Of a DNA stretch of 64,000 nucleotides, positions 38,132 to 46,782 are shown one piece after another (position 1 is the first letter of the stretch; the number at the start of each line of letters is the position of its first letter). The notes beneath the pieces are model-generated. The model was not told the origin of the DNA and did not search any database. It worked only from the letters and a program-made list of their open reading frames with translations. This DNA comes from Kalymmatonema hyalinum WJT4-NPBG1 (GTDB lineage: Bacteria; Cyanobacteriota; Cyanobacteriia; Cyanobacteriales; Nostocaceae). The stretch is taken from the NCBI GenBank assembly GCA_019359075.1, contig JAHHIB010000013.1, forward strand, positions 42,112 through 106,111. The letters run 5' to 3'. Position numbers and translations under genes: made by a program.

Positions 38132-38160
38132 CCCGCGCAGCCATTCAAATCTGCATCAAA

Positions 38161-38691
38161 AACGCCATTCGGAAAAAGTCAGCTTTTCAATTAGCAAGAC
38201 TACATCGTCGCATTAAAAACCAACGACGAGATTTTTTGCATAAAACTTCGACACAACTGGCAAAAACCAAGTCAGTGATTGTCATCGAAAACCTCAACAT
38301 TAAAGGAATGCTGAAAAATCATTCTCTAGCGCGTCACATTATTGATGCGGGTTGGGGGGAATTTAGGCGGATGCTGGAATATAAAGGGGCGTGGTATGGT
38401 TCGCTTGTTGAATTAGCACCACGATTTTTTGCTTCCAGTAAGACTTGCTCTTGTTGCGGTTATGTGATGGCAGAAATGCCATTAAATATACGTTCTTGGA
38501 CTTGTCCAAATTGCCACACGACTCATGAGCGTGATGTGAATGCCGCCAAGAATCTTTTAAATTTGAGTACCGCAAGTTCTGCGGGAATTAACGCCTGTGA
38601 AGATTCCTCTAATGGGACATTGGTGAACGAAAATGTTAGTTATGAGTCGCAGAAGCAGGAAGCAACAAGTGGACGAGATATTTGTCCATAA
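38161..38691 (+). pseudogene. 5'-truncated TnpB (IS200/IS605 RNA-guided nuclease)
   Basis: The frame has no start of its own and runs back into dprA in a different frame. Homology appears from about 38161 (LARLHRRIKNQRRDFLHKTS). It keeps the RuvC-II Glu in VIENLNIKGM, the zinc finger CSCCG...CPNCH and the RuvC-III Asp in ERDVNAAKNLL, but the N-terminal half with the wedge/REC region and the RuvC-I Asp is gone. No TnpA gene is present. An inactive remnant as it stands; a TTG at 38236 could in principle start a 151-residue product. Downstream sequence could still hold the right end and guide RNA of the element; I could not delimit it. Confidence 0.85.
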
Positions 38692-38731
38692 ATTGTGGAA
38701 CGGTGTAGTAGATGTGATAAAACCGGGAAAT

Positions 38732-40342
38732 TTACCGTTGGTAAGGATAATAATACTGCGGATTCATCACCGGGGGCTGAACGGGAGATTGATAACCATT
38801 GTTGGGTACGGTGCTTCCCATGCCGTTGTTAGGTAAAGGCGGACTCATGACTGGCGGCTGATAACCAGTTGGGGGCATTGTTCTTCCCATGTTGTTGGGA
38901 ATGTTGTTAGGTATATTGTTAGGTAAAGGCGGACTCATGACTGGAGACTGATAACCAGTCGTGGGCATTGTGCTGCCTGTAGTGCCTGGTATAGAAGCAG
39001 GTTGGCTAAACTGTTGGTAAGCAGCACGAGAAATTGAGCCAATGAGTTTTTCGGCGCGGGAGTCATTATTAGGACGCTGTACGATAACAGCGACTATGTA
39101 ACGCTTGCTCGTGGGCATATCAACCACACCCGCATCTGCTAGTGTTGTCCCAATATCGCCCGTTTTATGGGCAATGGTTGCACCTGGTCCTAAACCGGTT
39201 GGCAGGAGATGATTTCTGACAGTGCGGCGCATAATATCCAATATGCGATCGCGCGATGACATACTCACCAAATTGCCTTTACTCACCATCGCCATCAAAT
39301 TCCCTAACTCCTTGGGACTGGTGGTGTTTGTCCCTTGCAAATCGGGAAGTGGACTACGAATTGCAGTGGTTGTCAAACCCCAACTCTGGAAACGCTGATT
39401 CAGCACTTCCATACCACCCAAGCGAGCAATTAGCATATTTGTGGCTGTGTTGTCGCTAACTGTCATCATCTTAGTTGCTACTTCCATTGCTGTGAACTGG
39501 GTTCCCACTGCTTTGTACTGCATATCCCCAGAACCGCCTACCACCATTTCTTTCTGCATGGTGAGTGTTTCATCTAGGCGAATGTTGCCAGCATCTACAT
39601 CTTGGAAAAAGGCAACTAGAATCGGAATCTTAATCGTACTTGCAGCAGAAAAAGTAGAGGAGCCATTCACATCCACATAAGCGCCATTGTCCAAATCTAC
39701 CAAGAAAACTCCTGGTGTGAGATTGGGGTTTGCCGCTGCTAAATTTTGTACAACAGTTTTTAAAGAAGAAATTTCCTGAGTTAACAATAAGCTAGCAGCT
39801 ACTGGAGGATTTTGGGTAGACTGTCGTTGTGCTTGCCCGATAGTTGTCTCAGGTGATGTTGCTTCTGGTATGGCGATGCGAGTCGCAGGATCTAATACTG
39901 ATAACGCCGTACCTACGATCGCACCGATACCAACTCCTACAATTAATAACCGCAGCCCATACAAAAATGTTCTTGCCATCGGCTTTAACCGCGTTTTTCG
40001 GGTTGGCATGGTTTTTCTGGGTAACGGCTGCTTCCGCGCCCGCACATTCTTGAACTGTGGTGTGTTTGGGTTGTAGGCTGGAATCCTCCCTTTTGCCGTA
40101 GCGATTGGTTTGACTGTTTGGGCTACTACCCCGGTTCGCTTTGTCGGTATTGCAAGGGTGAGAGGGGGAATGGATTTTATACGTGTAGGCGTTGTTGGTC
40201 TCTGGGAGGCTCGTTGCTGCTGTTTTGGCACTTCGACTTTATTTTGCCCCTGCTTTTGGACTTTCCGCTTAACCGGCTGGCCGTTGGCGGGTTGACGCCG
40301 CGAAACAGTTTTTATAACGGTTCTCATTGGCATAAAAGACAA
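38732..40342 (-). CDS. Class-A beta-lactamase-fold serine hydrolase with Pro-rich tail
   Basis: 536 residues. Basic, low-complexity cytoplasmic N-tail (about 1-125), one membrane helix (about 127-150), extracytoplasmic class-A domain (about 185-440) with SxxK at S235-K238 (STIK), SDN at 296-298 and KTG at 393-395. The omega-loop segment SPLPDLQGTNTTS lacks an evident Glu166, so true beta-lactamase turnover is doubtful; penicillin-binding or peptidase activity is an alternative. The C-terminal 90 residues repeat Gly-Tyr-Gln-Pro-rich units (YQSPVMSPPLPNN and variants). The repetitive tail resembles wall- or surface-associated linkers. Convergent with the TnpB remnant. Confidence 0.87.
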   Translation of the reverse strand: MSFMPMRTVIKTVSRRQPANGQPVKRKVQKQGQNKVEVPKQQQRASQRPTTPTRIKSIPPLTLAIPTKRTGVVAQTVKPIATAKGRIPAYNPNTPQFKNVRARKQPLPRKTMPTRKTRLKPMARTFLYGLRLLIVGVGIGAIVGTALSVLDPATRIAIPEATSPETTIGQAQRQSTQNPPVAASLLLTQEISSLKTVVQNLAAANPNLTPGVFLVDLDNGAYVDVNGSSTFSAASTIKIPILVAFFQDVDAGNIRLDETLTMQKEMVVGGSGDMQYKAVGTQFTAMEVATKMMTVSDNTATNMLIARLGGMEVLNQRFQSWGLTTTAIRSPLPDLQGTNTTSPKELGNLMAMVSKGNLVSMSSRDRILDIMRRTVRNHLLPTGLGPGATIAHKTGDIGTTLADAGVVDMPTSKRYIVAVIVQRPNNDSRAEKLIGSISRAAYQQFSQPASIPGTTGSTMPTTGYQSPVMSPPLPNNIPNNIPNNMGRTMPPTGYQPPVMSPPLPNNGMGSTVPNNGYQSPVQPPVMNPQYYYPYQR

Positions 40343-40593
40343 TGGTGATAAAAGTGTATAATCTAAAACATATTTATAAAGGCTTCACCTTAGGGGCGGA
40401 GGTAGTTTTTTATCAAACCTTGATAGGAATTGAATTGTTTTTTTCGTGCCGACTCCCTAACTACAATTCAAAGTGACTTTTAAAGCTCCTTGTTACTGAA
40501 ATTAATTTCTGGTTACCAATAACATTTTTGTGTTTAGTTTAAGCCATAATTAGAGGCTTTGGGAGGATGACTGGATACATGGTAACCGATGAG

Positions 40594-41397
40594 TCAAAAG
40601 CCTTCACGATTGTTCCGGTTCTCAAGCGCCCATTCTACCTGCCGTAAAATACCTCGCAACATACCAACTTCCTTAGTTTGTAGCTGAGTGCGATTGTACA
40701 ACTGCCGGAATTTTTCCATGCGGCTGGCTGCTGTATGGGGATAAAGATACCCAATTTTGAGCAGTAGCGATTCTAAGTGTTGGTAGTATTCTTCCAAGAT
40801 ATCCAAAGGTGCAGGTTCGTTATCAGACACAAGGACGCGGGGACACGGGGAGGCAGGAACATTTTCCTTCTGTGCGTCCCCGTGTCTCATTGTCTCCGCG
40901 TCTTTTTTTTCCGCGTCAGTTTGTGCCAGTTCATAACAGCAAATTCCCACTGCAGTCGCCAGATTCAGCGATGGATAGCTGGAACTGGTAGGAATGCGAA
41001 TAAACCGCTGAGCATAATTTAATTCTTCATTACTCAATCCCCGGTCTTCTCTACCAAAAATGAGCGCGGCTGGCTGTTCTGGTTTCTCCAGTAACCAGGG
41101 TAGTGCTGTGCGAGGGTTTTCGAGGGGGGAATCCCAGTTACGAACACGAGCTGTCGTGGCGATCGCTCGCGTACATCCTTGCAAGGCTTCTGGCACTGTC
41201 GCCACTGATACCGCCGATTCTAAAACGTCCTTGGCATGAACCGCCATTTGCAACGCTTCTGGTGAAAGCGGATCGCACTGAGGATTAACTAACACCAGAT
41301 GATTGAACCCAAAATTTTTCATCACCCGTGCGATCGACCCCACGTTAATTGGACCTGCTGGCTCTACCAATACAATTCTTAACCCAGCCAATCCCAT
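40594..41397 (-). CDS. trmJ: tRNA/rRNA 2'-O-methyltransferase TrmJ-like (SpoU/TrmH family)
   Basis: 267 residues. SPOUT methyltransferase with motif 1 GPINVGSIARVMKNFG (catalytic Arg in it), motif 2 LIFGREDRGLSNEEL and motif 3 IPTSSSYPSLNLATAVGICC. Length, group and the C-terminal helical extension fit TrmJ, which methylates the ribose of tRNA position 32. Between the knot domain and the C-terminal helices, residues about 161-190 (EKKDAETMRHGDAQ...) are encoded by a GC-rich inverted repeat (40831-40917) that looks inserted in frame. The enzyme should still fold because the insert sits in the linker. Gene symbol is by family resemblance. Confidence 0.87.
   Translation of the reverse strand: MGLAGLRIVLVEPAGPINVGSIARVMKNFGFNHLVLVNPQCDPLSPEALQMAVHAKDVLESAVSVATVPEALQGCTRAIATTARVRNWDSPLENPRTALPWLLEKPEQPAALIFGREDRGLSNEELNYAQRFIRIPTSSSYPSLNLATAVGICCYELAQTDAEKKDAETMRHGDAQKENVPASPCPRVLVSDNEPAPLDILEEYYQHLESLLLKIGYLYPHTAASRMEKFRQLYNRTQLQTKEVGMLRGILRQVEWALENRNNREGF
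40831..40917. repeat. GC-rich inverted repeat inserted in the trmJ reading frame
   Basis: GGACGCGGGGACACGGGGA on the left faces GTCCCCGTGTCTCATTGTCT and CCGCGTC on the right. The pattern is a common dispersed palindrome of Nostocales-type genomes and keeps the trmJ frame open. Confidence 0.75.
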
Positions 41398-41456
41398 TTG
41401 TTGCCTCGCATATTGCCGAAAAGTGTCTTTGTCATCATTGTAACTGTGCAGGTGAA

Positions 41457-41582
41457 TAGACCTCTTGCAAAAATGCTTGAATTGTCATGTTGAGCGGAGC
41501 GAAACATCTCTAGAGATTCCTCGCTACACTGCGTTTCGCTCAGAATGACATTCACGATTTTTTGACTTTTGCAAGAAGTCTA
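41457..41582. repeat. 126-bp MITE-like inverted repeat
   Basis: Outer arms TAGACCTCTTGCAAAA and TTTTGCAAGAAGTCTA, inner palindrome with GTCATGTTGAGCG facing CGCTCAGAATGAC and CTCTAGAGAT at the centre. The outer arms match the motif at 14911-15036. No ORF inside. Confidence 0.82.
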
Positions 41583-41700
41583 ATGCACGCTTATATCCTG
41601 CACACGCACAAAGCCAGAGGCGTAGCGTTACAAACCCGCGTTTTTGTTAAGTAGCCATCATGAATTGCGTACACCAGAACGCATGAAAAAAATCTTTCCT

Positions 41701-41727
41701 TCTGCCCTCTGCCCTCTGCCCTCTGCC
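41701..41727. repeat. Heptamer tandem repeat, TCTGCCC x4
   Basis: Four consecutive units, the last ending in T. It lies between the trmJ start and the stop of the secreted Asn/Gly-rich protein, in a 398-bp gap whose other content is the 126-bp inverted repeat. Confidence 0.8.
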
Positions 41728-41795
41728 TTTCTTGATAAAATCTGCTAGAAGGCTACACCGTACTGCTTGCAGTCGGTGTAGGAGTGTCACGGTAC

Positions 41796-42332
41796 CTAGC
41801 GATTATTGTTCAGACCTCGATTCCAGCTTCCTGGTATGGACAAAACTCCTGGATTCGGACGTTCTGGTCTAGGGTTCAACCCTCCATTTATTCCTGGTGT
41901 CAGCACAGCTCCGTTAGGGTTAACTGTATTGCTATTGGTGTTAACGCGTGTCCCATTCGGGTAATAGTAAGTGGTAGTGCCGTTGCCATTATTGATTGTT
42001 GTGGCAGGAGAAATCGTACTTCCATCTGGTGTGTTAATGACACCATTTTGATTAATGCGCGTCCCATTAGGATAATTAAGAACGTTGCCCACACCAGGAC
42101 TGGAAGTGGAATCACTTTGTGCCTCAGCTTCTTGAGGCGATAGAAAACTGATTCCCAATGCTGTCATGGCGACTATCAAGAGCTTGAAGACTTTTGCACG
42201 ATGATATGTAGAACGTTCCGTTGCGCCACGCAGTACAACAGGTGAAGGCTTCGATATCTCACCTATCCCCGCAGTTGGGACTTCTCCTAACAACTTAGAG
42301 CACATCTTGTCTATTGAAAAAACCTTATCCAT
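41796..42332 (-). CDS. Secreted Asn/Gly/Pro-rich protein, unknown function
   Basis: 178 residues. An unusual N-tail of about 45 residues is followed by a signal-peptide-like segment (FKLLIVAMTALGISFL...) and a probable cleavage after EAEAQ. The mature part is low-complexity with a repeated YPNGTR[IV]N element at two places and blocks such as INNGNGTTTYYYPNGT. YPNGT-type repeats occur in beta-helical or beads-on-string secreted proteins. The ribosome-binding site AAGGAG overlaps the stop of a tiny open frame just upstream (42344). No family recognised. Start is uncertain; a Met closer to the hydrophobic segment is absent. Confidence 0.6.
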   Translation of the reverse strand: MDKVFSIDKMCSKLLGEVPTAGIGEISKPSPVVLRGATERSTYHRAKVFKLLIVAMTALGISFLSPQEAEAQSDSTSSPGVGNVLNYPNGTRINQNGVINTPDGSTISPATTINNGNGTTTYYYPNGTRVNTNSNTVNPNGAVLTPGINGGLNPRPERPNPGVLSIPGSWNRGLNNNR

Positions 42333-42343
42333 AAGTCTTCTCC

Positions 42344-42427
42344 TTAAAACCAGTCTCCCACGTACCAGTCATAACGGTTGTTAGTCCCGTTATCATCAGT
42401 CAGGTACTCCTCAAAGCTGAATTTCAC
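42344..42427 (-). CDS. Possible 27-residue peptide ORF or gene remnant
   Basis: From a GTG, 27 codons end at a TAA that overlaps the ribosome-binding site of the next gene. The product (MKFSFEEYLTDDNGTNNRY...) is acidic and aromatic. The same frame stays open 13 codons upstream (EAPTTPTPV) without a start, so it could equally be the tail of a lost protein. No ribosome-binding site is visible for the GTG. Confidence 0.3.
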   Translation of the reverse strand: MKFSFEEYLTDDNGTNNRYDWYVGDWF

Positions 42428-42641
42428 GGGTGTTGGCGTCGTGGGAGCTTCCCAAGTAAAAATCGCAGGAGTTTATGTATCTATCATAGAAAACTGTTAG
42501 ACAATTTCACGCCAAAACACAAAGACGCAAAGCTGGTCTTAGCGCCTTTGCAACGGGCAGTCGCCTCAAGTCGGGAAACCCGCCCGCAGCGCTGCCCTCG
42601 TCTTTGCGTGAGATGTAAGATCTCATTTATTGTGCTTCACC
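42428..42641. other. Spacer after secA
   Basis: It contains a GC-rich stretch at about 42545-42605 (GGGAAACCCGCCCGCAGCGC) of the kind dispersed in Nostocales genomes. No other feature was seen. Confidence 0.4.
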
Positions 42642-45437
42642 TCAAACCATCTCAGATGGTGCTTGCATCACTGGCTGAGGTTGCGGCTGGAACATGAACA
42701 AGGAGTAAACCACATCTCGGCGGATGTTGACCATCATATCCAAGAAGAGTTCATACCCTTCGCTCTTGTACTCAATCAGCGGGTCTTTTTGACCGTAACC
42801 CCGTAATCCCACGGATTCGCGTAAGGCATCCATCTGTTGCAGGTGTTCCCGCCAGAGGGTATCAATCCGCTGCAAGATAAAGAATCGTTCAGCTTGGCGC
42901 ATTAATCCGGCTTGAATTTGGTCAATTTGGGCTTCCTTGAGGTCGTAAGCAATCCGCACTTGTTCGTGGAGGAAGGCTTTGATCTCGCCAACTGACATAT
43001 CTTCTAATTGATTTGGCTGCAAGTCCGCCAACAGATAGACAAATTCTTTGACTTTATCAACCAACTTGTCTAATTCCCACTCTTCTGAGGGTAAGTCTGG
43101 GTTGATGTAGAAATCAACGATCTCATCCATCGTTTTTTCGGCGTACTTGATGACCTGTTCTTTGAGGTCTTGCCCTTCTAGCACCCGACGACGTTCGGCG
43201 TAGATAGCACGGCGCTGGTTGTTCATCACCTCGTCGTACTCAAACACCTGCTTACGGATGTCGTAGTAGTAGGTTTCGACTTTTTTCTGAGCGCCTTCCA
43301 AACTGCGGGTGAGCATTCCGGATTCGATGGGCATATCTTCTTCTACTTGGAAGGCATCCATGAGGCGTGCAACGCGATCGCCACCAAAAATCCGCAACAA
43401 GTTATCTTCTAAGCTCAGGAAAAATCTTGTGGAACCAGGGTCACCTTGGCGTCCTGCGCGTCCTCGCAGCTGGTTGTCAATCCGTCGCGATTCGTGGCGT
43501 TCTGTACCAATAACGTGCAAGCCGCCTAATTCCACGACCTCATCGTGTTCGCTATTGGTGAACTGTTCGTACTCCTGCTTAATACGCTTGTAAGCTTCGC
43601 GCAATTTCTGGATCACCGGGTCGTTCGTCGGGGCTTTTTCCGCCGCCACAGCGACTTTGTCTTCTGCTTCCAGTTCTGTTAAGCTGCGATCGCCATACTC
43701 CCGCACAGCCACGTCCACCGCTTCTTTCAGGAGTTTTTCAGTTTCTTTGGAAAGCTGAGTGGGGAAAACCTGTGGCGAAGCTTTCCAAGTTTTCACTTTC
43801 TTACCAGGGACAAAGCCTTGACCTCCGCCAGTTCCTGGAGACGGTAAACCAGCCGCCCTATGGATACCGAACATATCATCATCTTCCGGCTTCACAATCC
43901 GGGGCATCAAGTATTCCCGCAGCTTCAGACGTGACATATACTCGGCATTACCACCCAAAATAATGTCAGTACCTCTACCCGCCATATTGGTAGCAATTGT
44001 CACAGCACCTCGCCGTCCGGCTTGCGCGACAATCTCCGCTTCGCGTTCCACGTTCTCTGGTCTGGCGTTGAGCAGTTCGTGGGGAATCTCCATCTGCCTT
44101 AACAACTGGCTGAGATATTCCGATTTTTCCACGCTCGTCGTTCCCACTAGCACTGGTCTGCCAACTGTGTGCATCTCAGCACATTCTTTGGCAATTGCCC
44201 CCCACTTGCCCGCTTCTGTCTTGAAGACCATATCAGACAAGTCTTGGCGTCTTCTGGTTCTGTTGGTGGGAATTACCGTAACTTCCCGTTTGTAAATTTT
44301 TTCCAACTCGACTTCTTCCGTCTTTGCCGTTCCGGTCATACCACCGAGTTTTGGATACAGCAAGAACATGTTTTGGTAGGTAATTGTCGCCAGAGTTTGA
44401 GTTTCCGGTTGAATTTCTACCCGTTCTTTTGCTTCAATTGCCTGGTGCAGTCCATCGCTCCAACGCCGTCCTGGCAAGACTCTACCAGTAAATTCGTCTA
44501 CGATAACCACTTCCCCATTGCGGACAATATAGTTTACGTCCTTGAGGAACAGTTCTTTAGCTTTAATGGCGTTGAAAACGAAGTGCGCCCACGGGTCTTC
44601 TGGGTCAAATAAATCTTTTACTCCCAAAAGCTGTTCCGCTTCAGCAAAGCCTTCATCCGTCAGCAGCACGTTACGAGCTTTTTCATCAACTTCGTAATGA
44701 TCTTCTTTTTGCAGCGCTATTGCGATTTCAGCAGCTTTTAAGTATTTTTCCGTTGGTCTTTCTACCTGTCCGGAAATAATCAGCGGGGTCCGCGCCTCGT
44801 CAACTAAGATAGAGTCTACCTCGTCAATCACGCAGTAGTTGAACTCGCGCTGCACCACGTCTTTGATGTCTGTCGCCATGTTATCGCGCAGGTAGTCAAA
44901 GCCCACCTCGCTGTTGGTGACATAAGTAATATCACAGTCGTAGTTTTTCTTGCGTTCAGTGGGCGTCATGCTCTGCTGAATCAGCCCCACAGTTAATCCC
45001 AAGAAGCGATGCACCTGTCCCATCCATTCCGCGTCGCGACGAGCCAGGTAATCGTTTACAGTGATGACGTGTACGCCTTTTTCTGTAAGGGCATTCAAAT
45101 AACTCGGCAAGGTAGCAACCAAAGTTTTCCCTTCACCAGTTTTCATTTCCGCAATTTGCCCGGAGTGCAGGATGACACCGCCTAAAAGTTGAACATCAAA
45201 GTGCCGCAACCCTAACACTCGGCGTCCTGCTTCTCGTACCACAGCAAACGCTTCGCTTAAGATATCATCTAGAGTTTCGCCTTTCTTCAGGCGCTGTTTA
45301 AACTCTACTGTTTTGCCCTTTAGCTCATCATCCGAAAGGGCTTTTATTTCTTCCTCTAGAAGGTTAATTTCTGTAATGTAAGGTTGGTATTTCTTAAGTT
45401 TACGAGCGTTGGGATCGCCCAACAAGGTCTTTAGCAT
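42642..45437 (-). CDS. secA: Preprotein translocase ATPase SecA
   Basis: 931 residues, the cyanobacterial SecA length. Walker A in [34 protein letters not shown] (Walker B/DEVD), helicase motifs [14 protein letters not shown] and [20 protein letters not shown], and the helical scaffold/wing region. A cyanobacteria-typical insertion (about 520-620, with [14 protein letters not shown]) splits the second nucleotide-binding domain. The C-terminal Cys zinc-binding tail of E. coli SecA is missing, as usual in cyanobacteria. It drives Sec-dependent export at plasma and thylakoid membranes. Monocistronic. Confidence 0.98.
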   Translation of the reverse strand: MLKTLLGDPNARKLKKYQPYITEINLLEEEIKALSDDELKGKTVEFKQRLKKGETLDDILSEAFAVVREAGRRVLGLRHFDVQLLGGVILHSGQIAEMKTGEGKTLVATLPSYLNALTEKGVHVITVNDYLARRDAEWMGQVHRFLGLTVGLIQQSMTPTERKKNYDCDITYVTNSEVGFDYLRDNMATDIKDVVQREFNYCVIDEVDSILVDEARTPLIISGQVERPTEKYLKAAEIAIALQKEDHYEVDEKARNVLLTDEGFAEAEQLLGVKDLFDPEDPWAHFVFNAIKAKELFLKDVNYIVRNGEVVIVDEFTGRVLPGRRWSDGLHQAIEAKERVEIQPETQTLATITYQNMFLLYPKLGGMTGTAKTEEVELEKIYKREVTVIPTNRTRRRQDLSDMVFKTEAGKWGAIAKECAEMHTVGRPVLVGTTSVEKSEYLSQLLRQMEIPHELLNARPENVEREAEIVAQAGRRGAVTIATNMAGRGTDIILGGNAEYMSRLKLREYLMPRIVKPEDDDMFGIHRAAGLPSPGTGGGQGFVPGKKVKTWKASPQVFPTQLSKETEKLLKEAVDVAVREYGDRSLTELEAEDKVAVAAEKAPTNDPVIQKLREAYKRIKQEYEQFTNSEHDEVVELGGLHVIGTERHESRRIDNQLRGRAGRQGDPGSTRFFLSLEDNLLRIFGGDRVARLMDAFQVEEDMPIESGMLTRSLEGAQKKVETYYYDIRKQVFEYDEVMNNQRRAIYAERRRVLEGQDLKEQVIKYAEKTMDEIVDFYINPDLPSEEWELDKLVDKVKEFVYLLADLQPNQLEDMSVGEIKAFLHEQVRIAYDLKEAQIDQIQAGLMRQAERFFILQRIDTLWREHLQQMDALRESVGLRGYGQKDPLIEYKSEGYELFLDMMVNIRRDVVYSLFMFQPQPQPVMQAPSEMV

Positions 45438-45908
45438 GGCAGATTATACAGAATCAAGGGGGATGGAAATTATAAGGATTGCGATTGATTATAAACTCTT
45501 AACCCAACCGAACGGCAGTTTACATGCACCAAGGGGAACCATACACGCCAATACATGCCACTCGCCTGCAACGGGGTTACCTTCGTGGAGCTTACACTCA
45601 GCAAGGCGCTAGCGGGAGCAACGCGCTTTTCTGAGCCTTTGTGGTTTTGCATGGGTTATACATGAGGATTTGCTAAAAAAAGGAGTATAAAAAGCTAATT
45701 AGTTCACTAAATGATTGGTTTTAATTTTGAGCTTAAATTTAAACTGTTTTTATAGTATCATTTTGCCTTCAGATGCAGCAGAGAAGCCCGACCATGCATC
45801 GGTAGCGATCGCCCTAACGCTCTTGTTTCTTGCAATCGCCCAACTGAGGGATGGGGAAGATGGGGAAGATGAGGAAGATGAGGGAGTAACATCCCCCTTA
45901 TCAGTTGA
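45438..45908. other. Gene-free region upstream of secA
   Basis: 471 bp holding the secA promoter region, a GC-rich repeat-like block (about 45520-45650), and a purine-rich GATGGGGAA/GATGAGGAA tandem stretch at about 45851-45890. No ORF accepted. Confidence 0.45.
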
Positions 45909-46457
45909 TTATTGCGAGTTCTCCCACTCTGGAGTCAGGCGACGAAAGTTAAAGTCCGCAGCACTGGGATGACAGGTAACACAACTGCCAATCTCCACGG
46001 GTTTGGGTAGTTTGACTTTGGGATGCAAAGCTTTGAAATACCGGGAGCTATTGACACGATATGGTGTTTGTTCGTCTTGTAGTTGGACACGGGAAAAAGC
46101 TGTAATATACCTCCATACTAAAATCCGTGGCGGATCGATCAAAGGCTTTAACTGTATGCCGTAATGTTGTGTGTCTTCCAGGAGATTTTTCCAAGTTTGG
46201 GTAGGCAAAACAGCAGGTGGTAAGGCAATGTGACAAGTCGAGCAGTTTTCTACATACAATTCTTGTCCCAGCTGGTATTGTGCAGGCACTACATCAACCG
46301 TACTAACCTCTGAGGTAGGAGTTGCCCCTTGGGCATGGGTTGCCAAGGCTAACAGCCATCCCATAGCTAAACTCCAAGCTAAAATGACCAAAAGCAAACC
46401 GATGGGCTTTTGCTTGAGTTTTCGGTTGCGAGATTGGCGCTTAACAATATTTGACAT
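45909..46457 (-). CDS. Dihaem c-type cytochrome, membrane-anchored or secreted
   Basis: 182 residues. Basic N-tail, hydrophobic segment (about 18-43, GLLLVILAWSLAMGWLLALA) acting as signal/anchor, then two CxxCH haem sites: CSTCH (about 73-77) and CVTCH (about 158-162). The typical sixth-ligand Met is not obvious, so bis-His or another ligation is possible. The region between the sites (LIDPPRILVWRYITAFSRVQ) is conserved-looking. It should act in the thylakoid lumen or periplasm as an electron carrier; partners are unknown. Similar dihaem proteins are annotated in many cyanobacteria without defined function. Confidence 0.85.
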   Translation of the reverse strand: MSNIVKRQSRNRKLKQKPIGLLLVILAWSLAMGWLLALATHAQGATPTSEVSTVDVVPAQYQLGQELYVENCSTCHIALPPAVLPTQTWKNLLEDTQHYGIQLKPLIDPPRILVWRYITAFSRVQLQDEQTPYRVNSSRYFKALHPKVKLPKPVEIGSCVTCHPSAADFNFRRLTPEWENSQ

Positions 46458-46570
46458 TCGTCACACTCACAAACTTTGCATATCGCGCTTCTTGCACATC
46501 TTATGACATAGATAGCGTCTCGTCTTGTTTCAAAATGTTTGTTTGGAATGCCTTTTTGCCCACTGAAGCC

Positions 46571-46678
46571 TTATTTGCGTTTGCTGGTGAAAACAGTGGT
46601 GAACATCATTAGAAAGCTGCCTAGGACAATGGCGATCGCCACTCCCCCTGCAATTAAGTCAAGCGTATTGTTATCCAT
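46571..46678 (-). CDS. 35-residue single-helix membrane protein
   Basis: ATG to TAA, 35 residues: short N-terminus MDNNTLDL, one hydrophobic helix (about 8-30, IAGGVAIAIVLGSFLMMF) and a basic end TSKRK. Size and layout are like the tiny subunits of photosynthetic or NDH complexes, but it does not match PetG/L/M/N, PsaM or the Psb subunits I know. No strong ribosome-binding site. It lies between the cytochrome gene (same strand, downstream) and the CobO-like gene (same strand, upstream). Confidence 0.6.
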   Translation of the reverse strand: MDNNTLDLIAGGVAIAIVLGSFLMMFTTVFTSKRK

Positions 46679-46750
46679 AATGACAAAACAAGTTACTGTT
46701 TATTGAGTGAGTGGGATTTACTCATTAGTCAATAGTCAAATCATTTTAAC

Positions 46751-46778
46751 CAATGACCAATGACCAATGACTAATGAC
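46751..46778. repeat. Heptamer tandem repeat, CAATGAC x4
   Basis: Four units, the last TAATGAC, five bases before the CobO-like stop codon. Confidence 0.8.
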
Positions 46779-46782
46779 TCAT

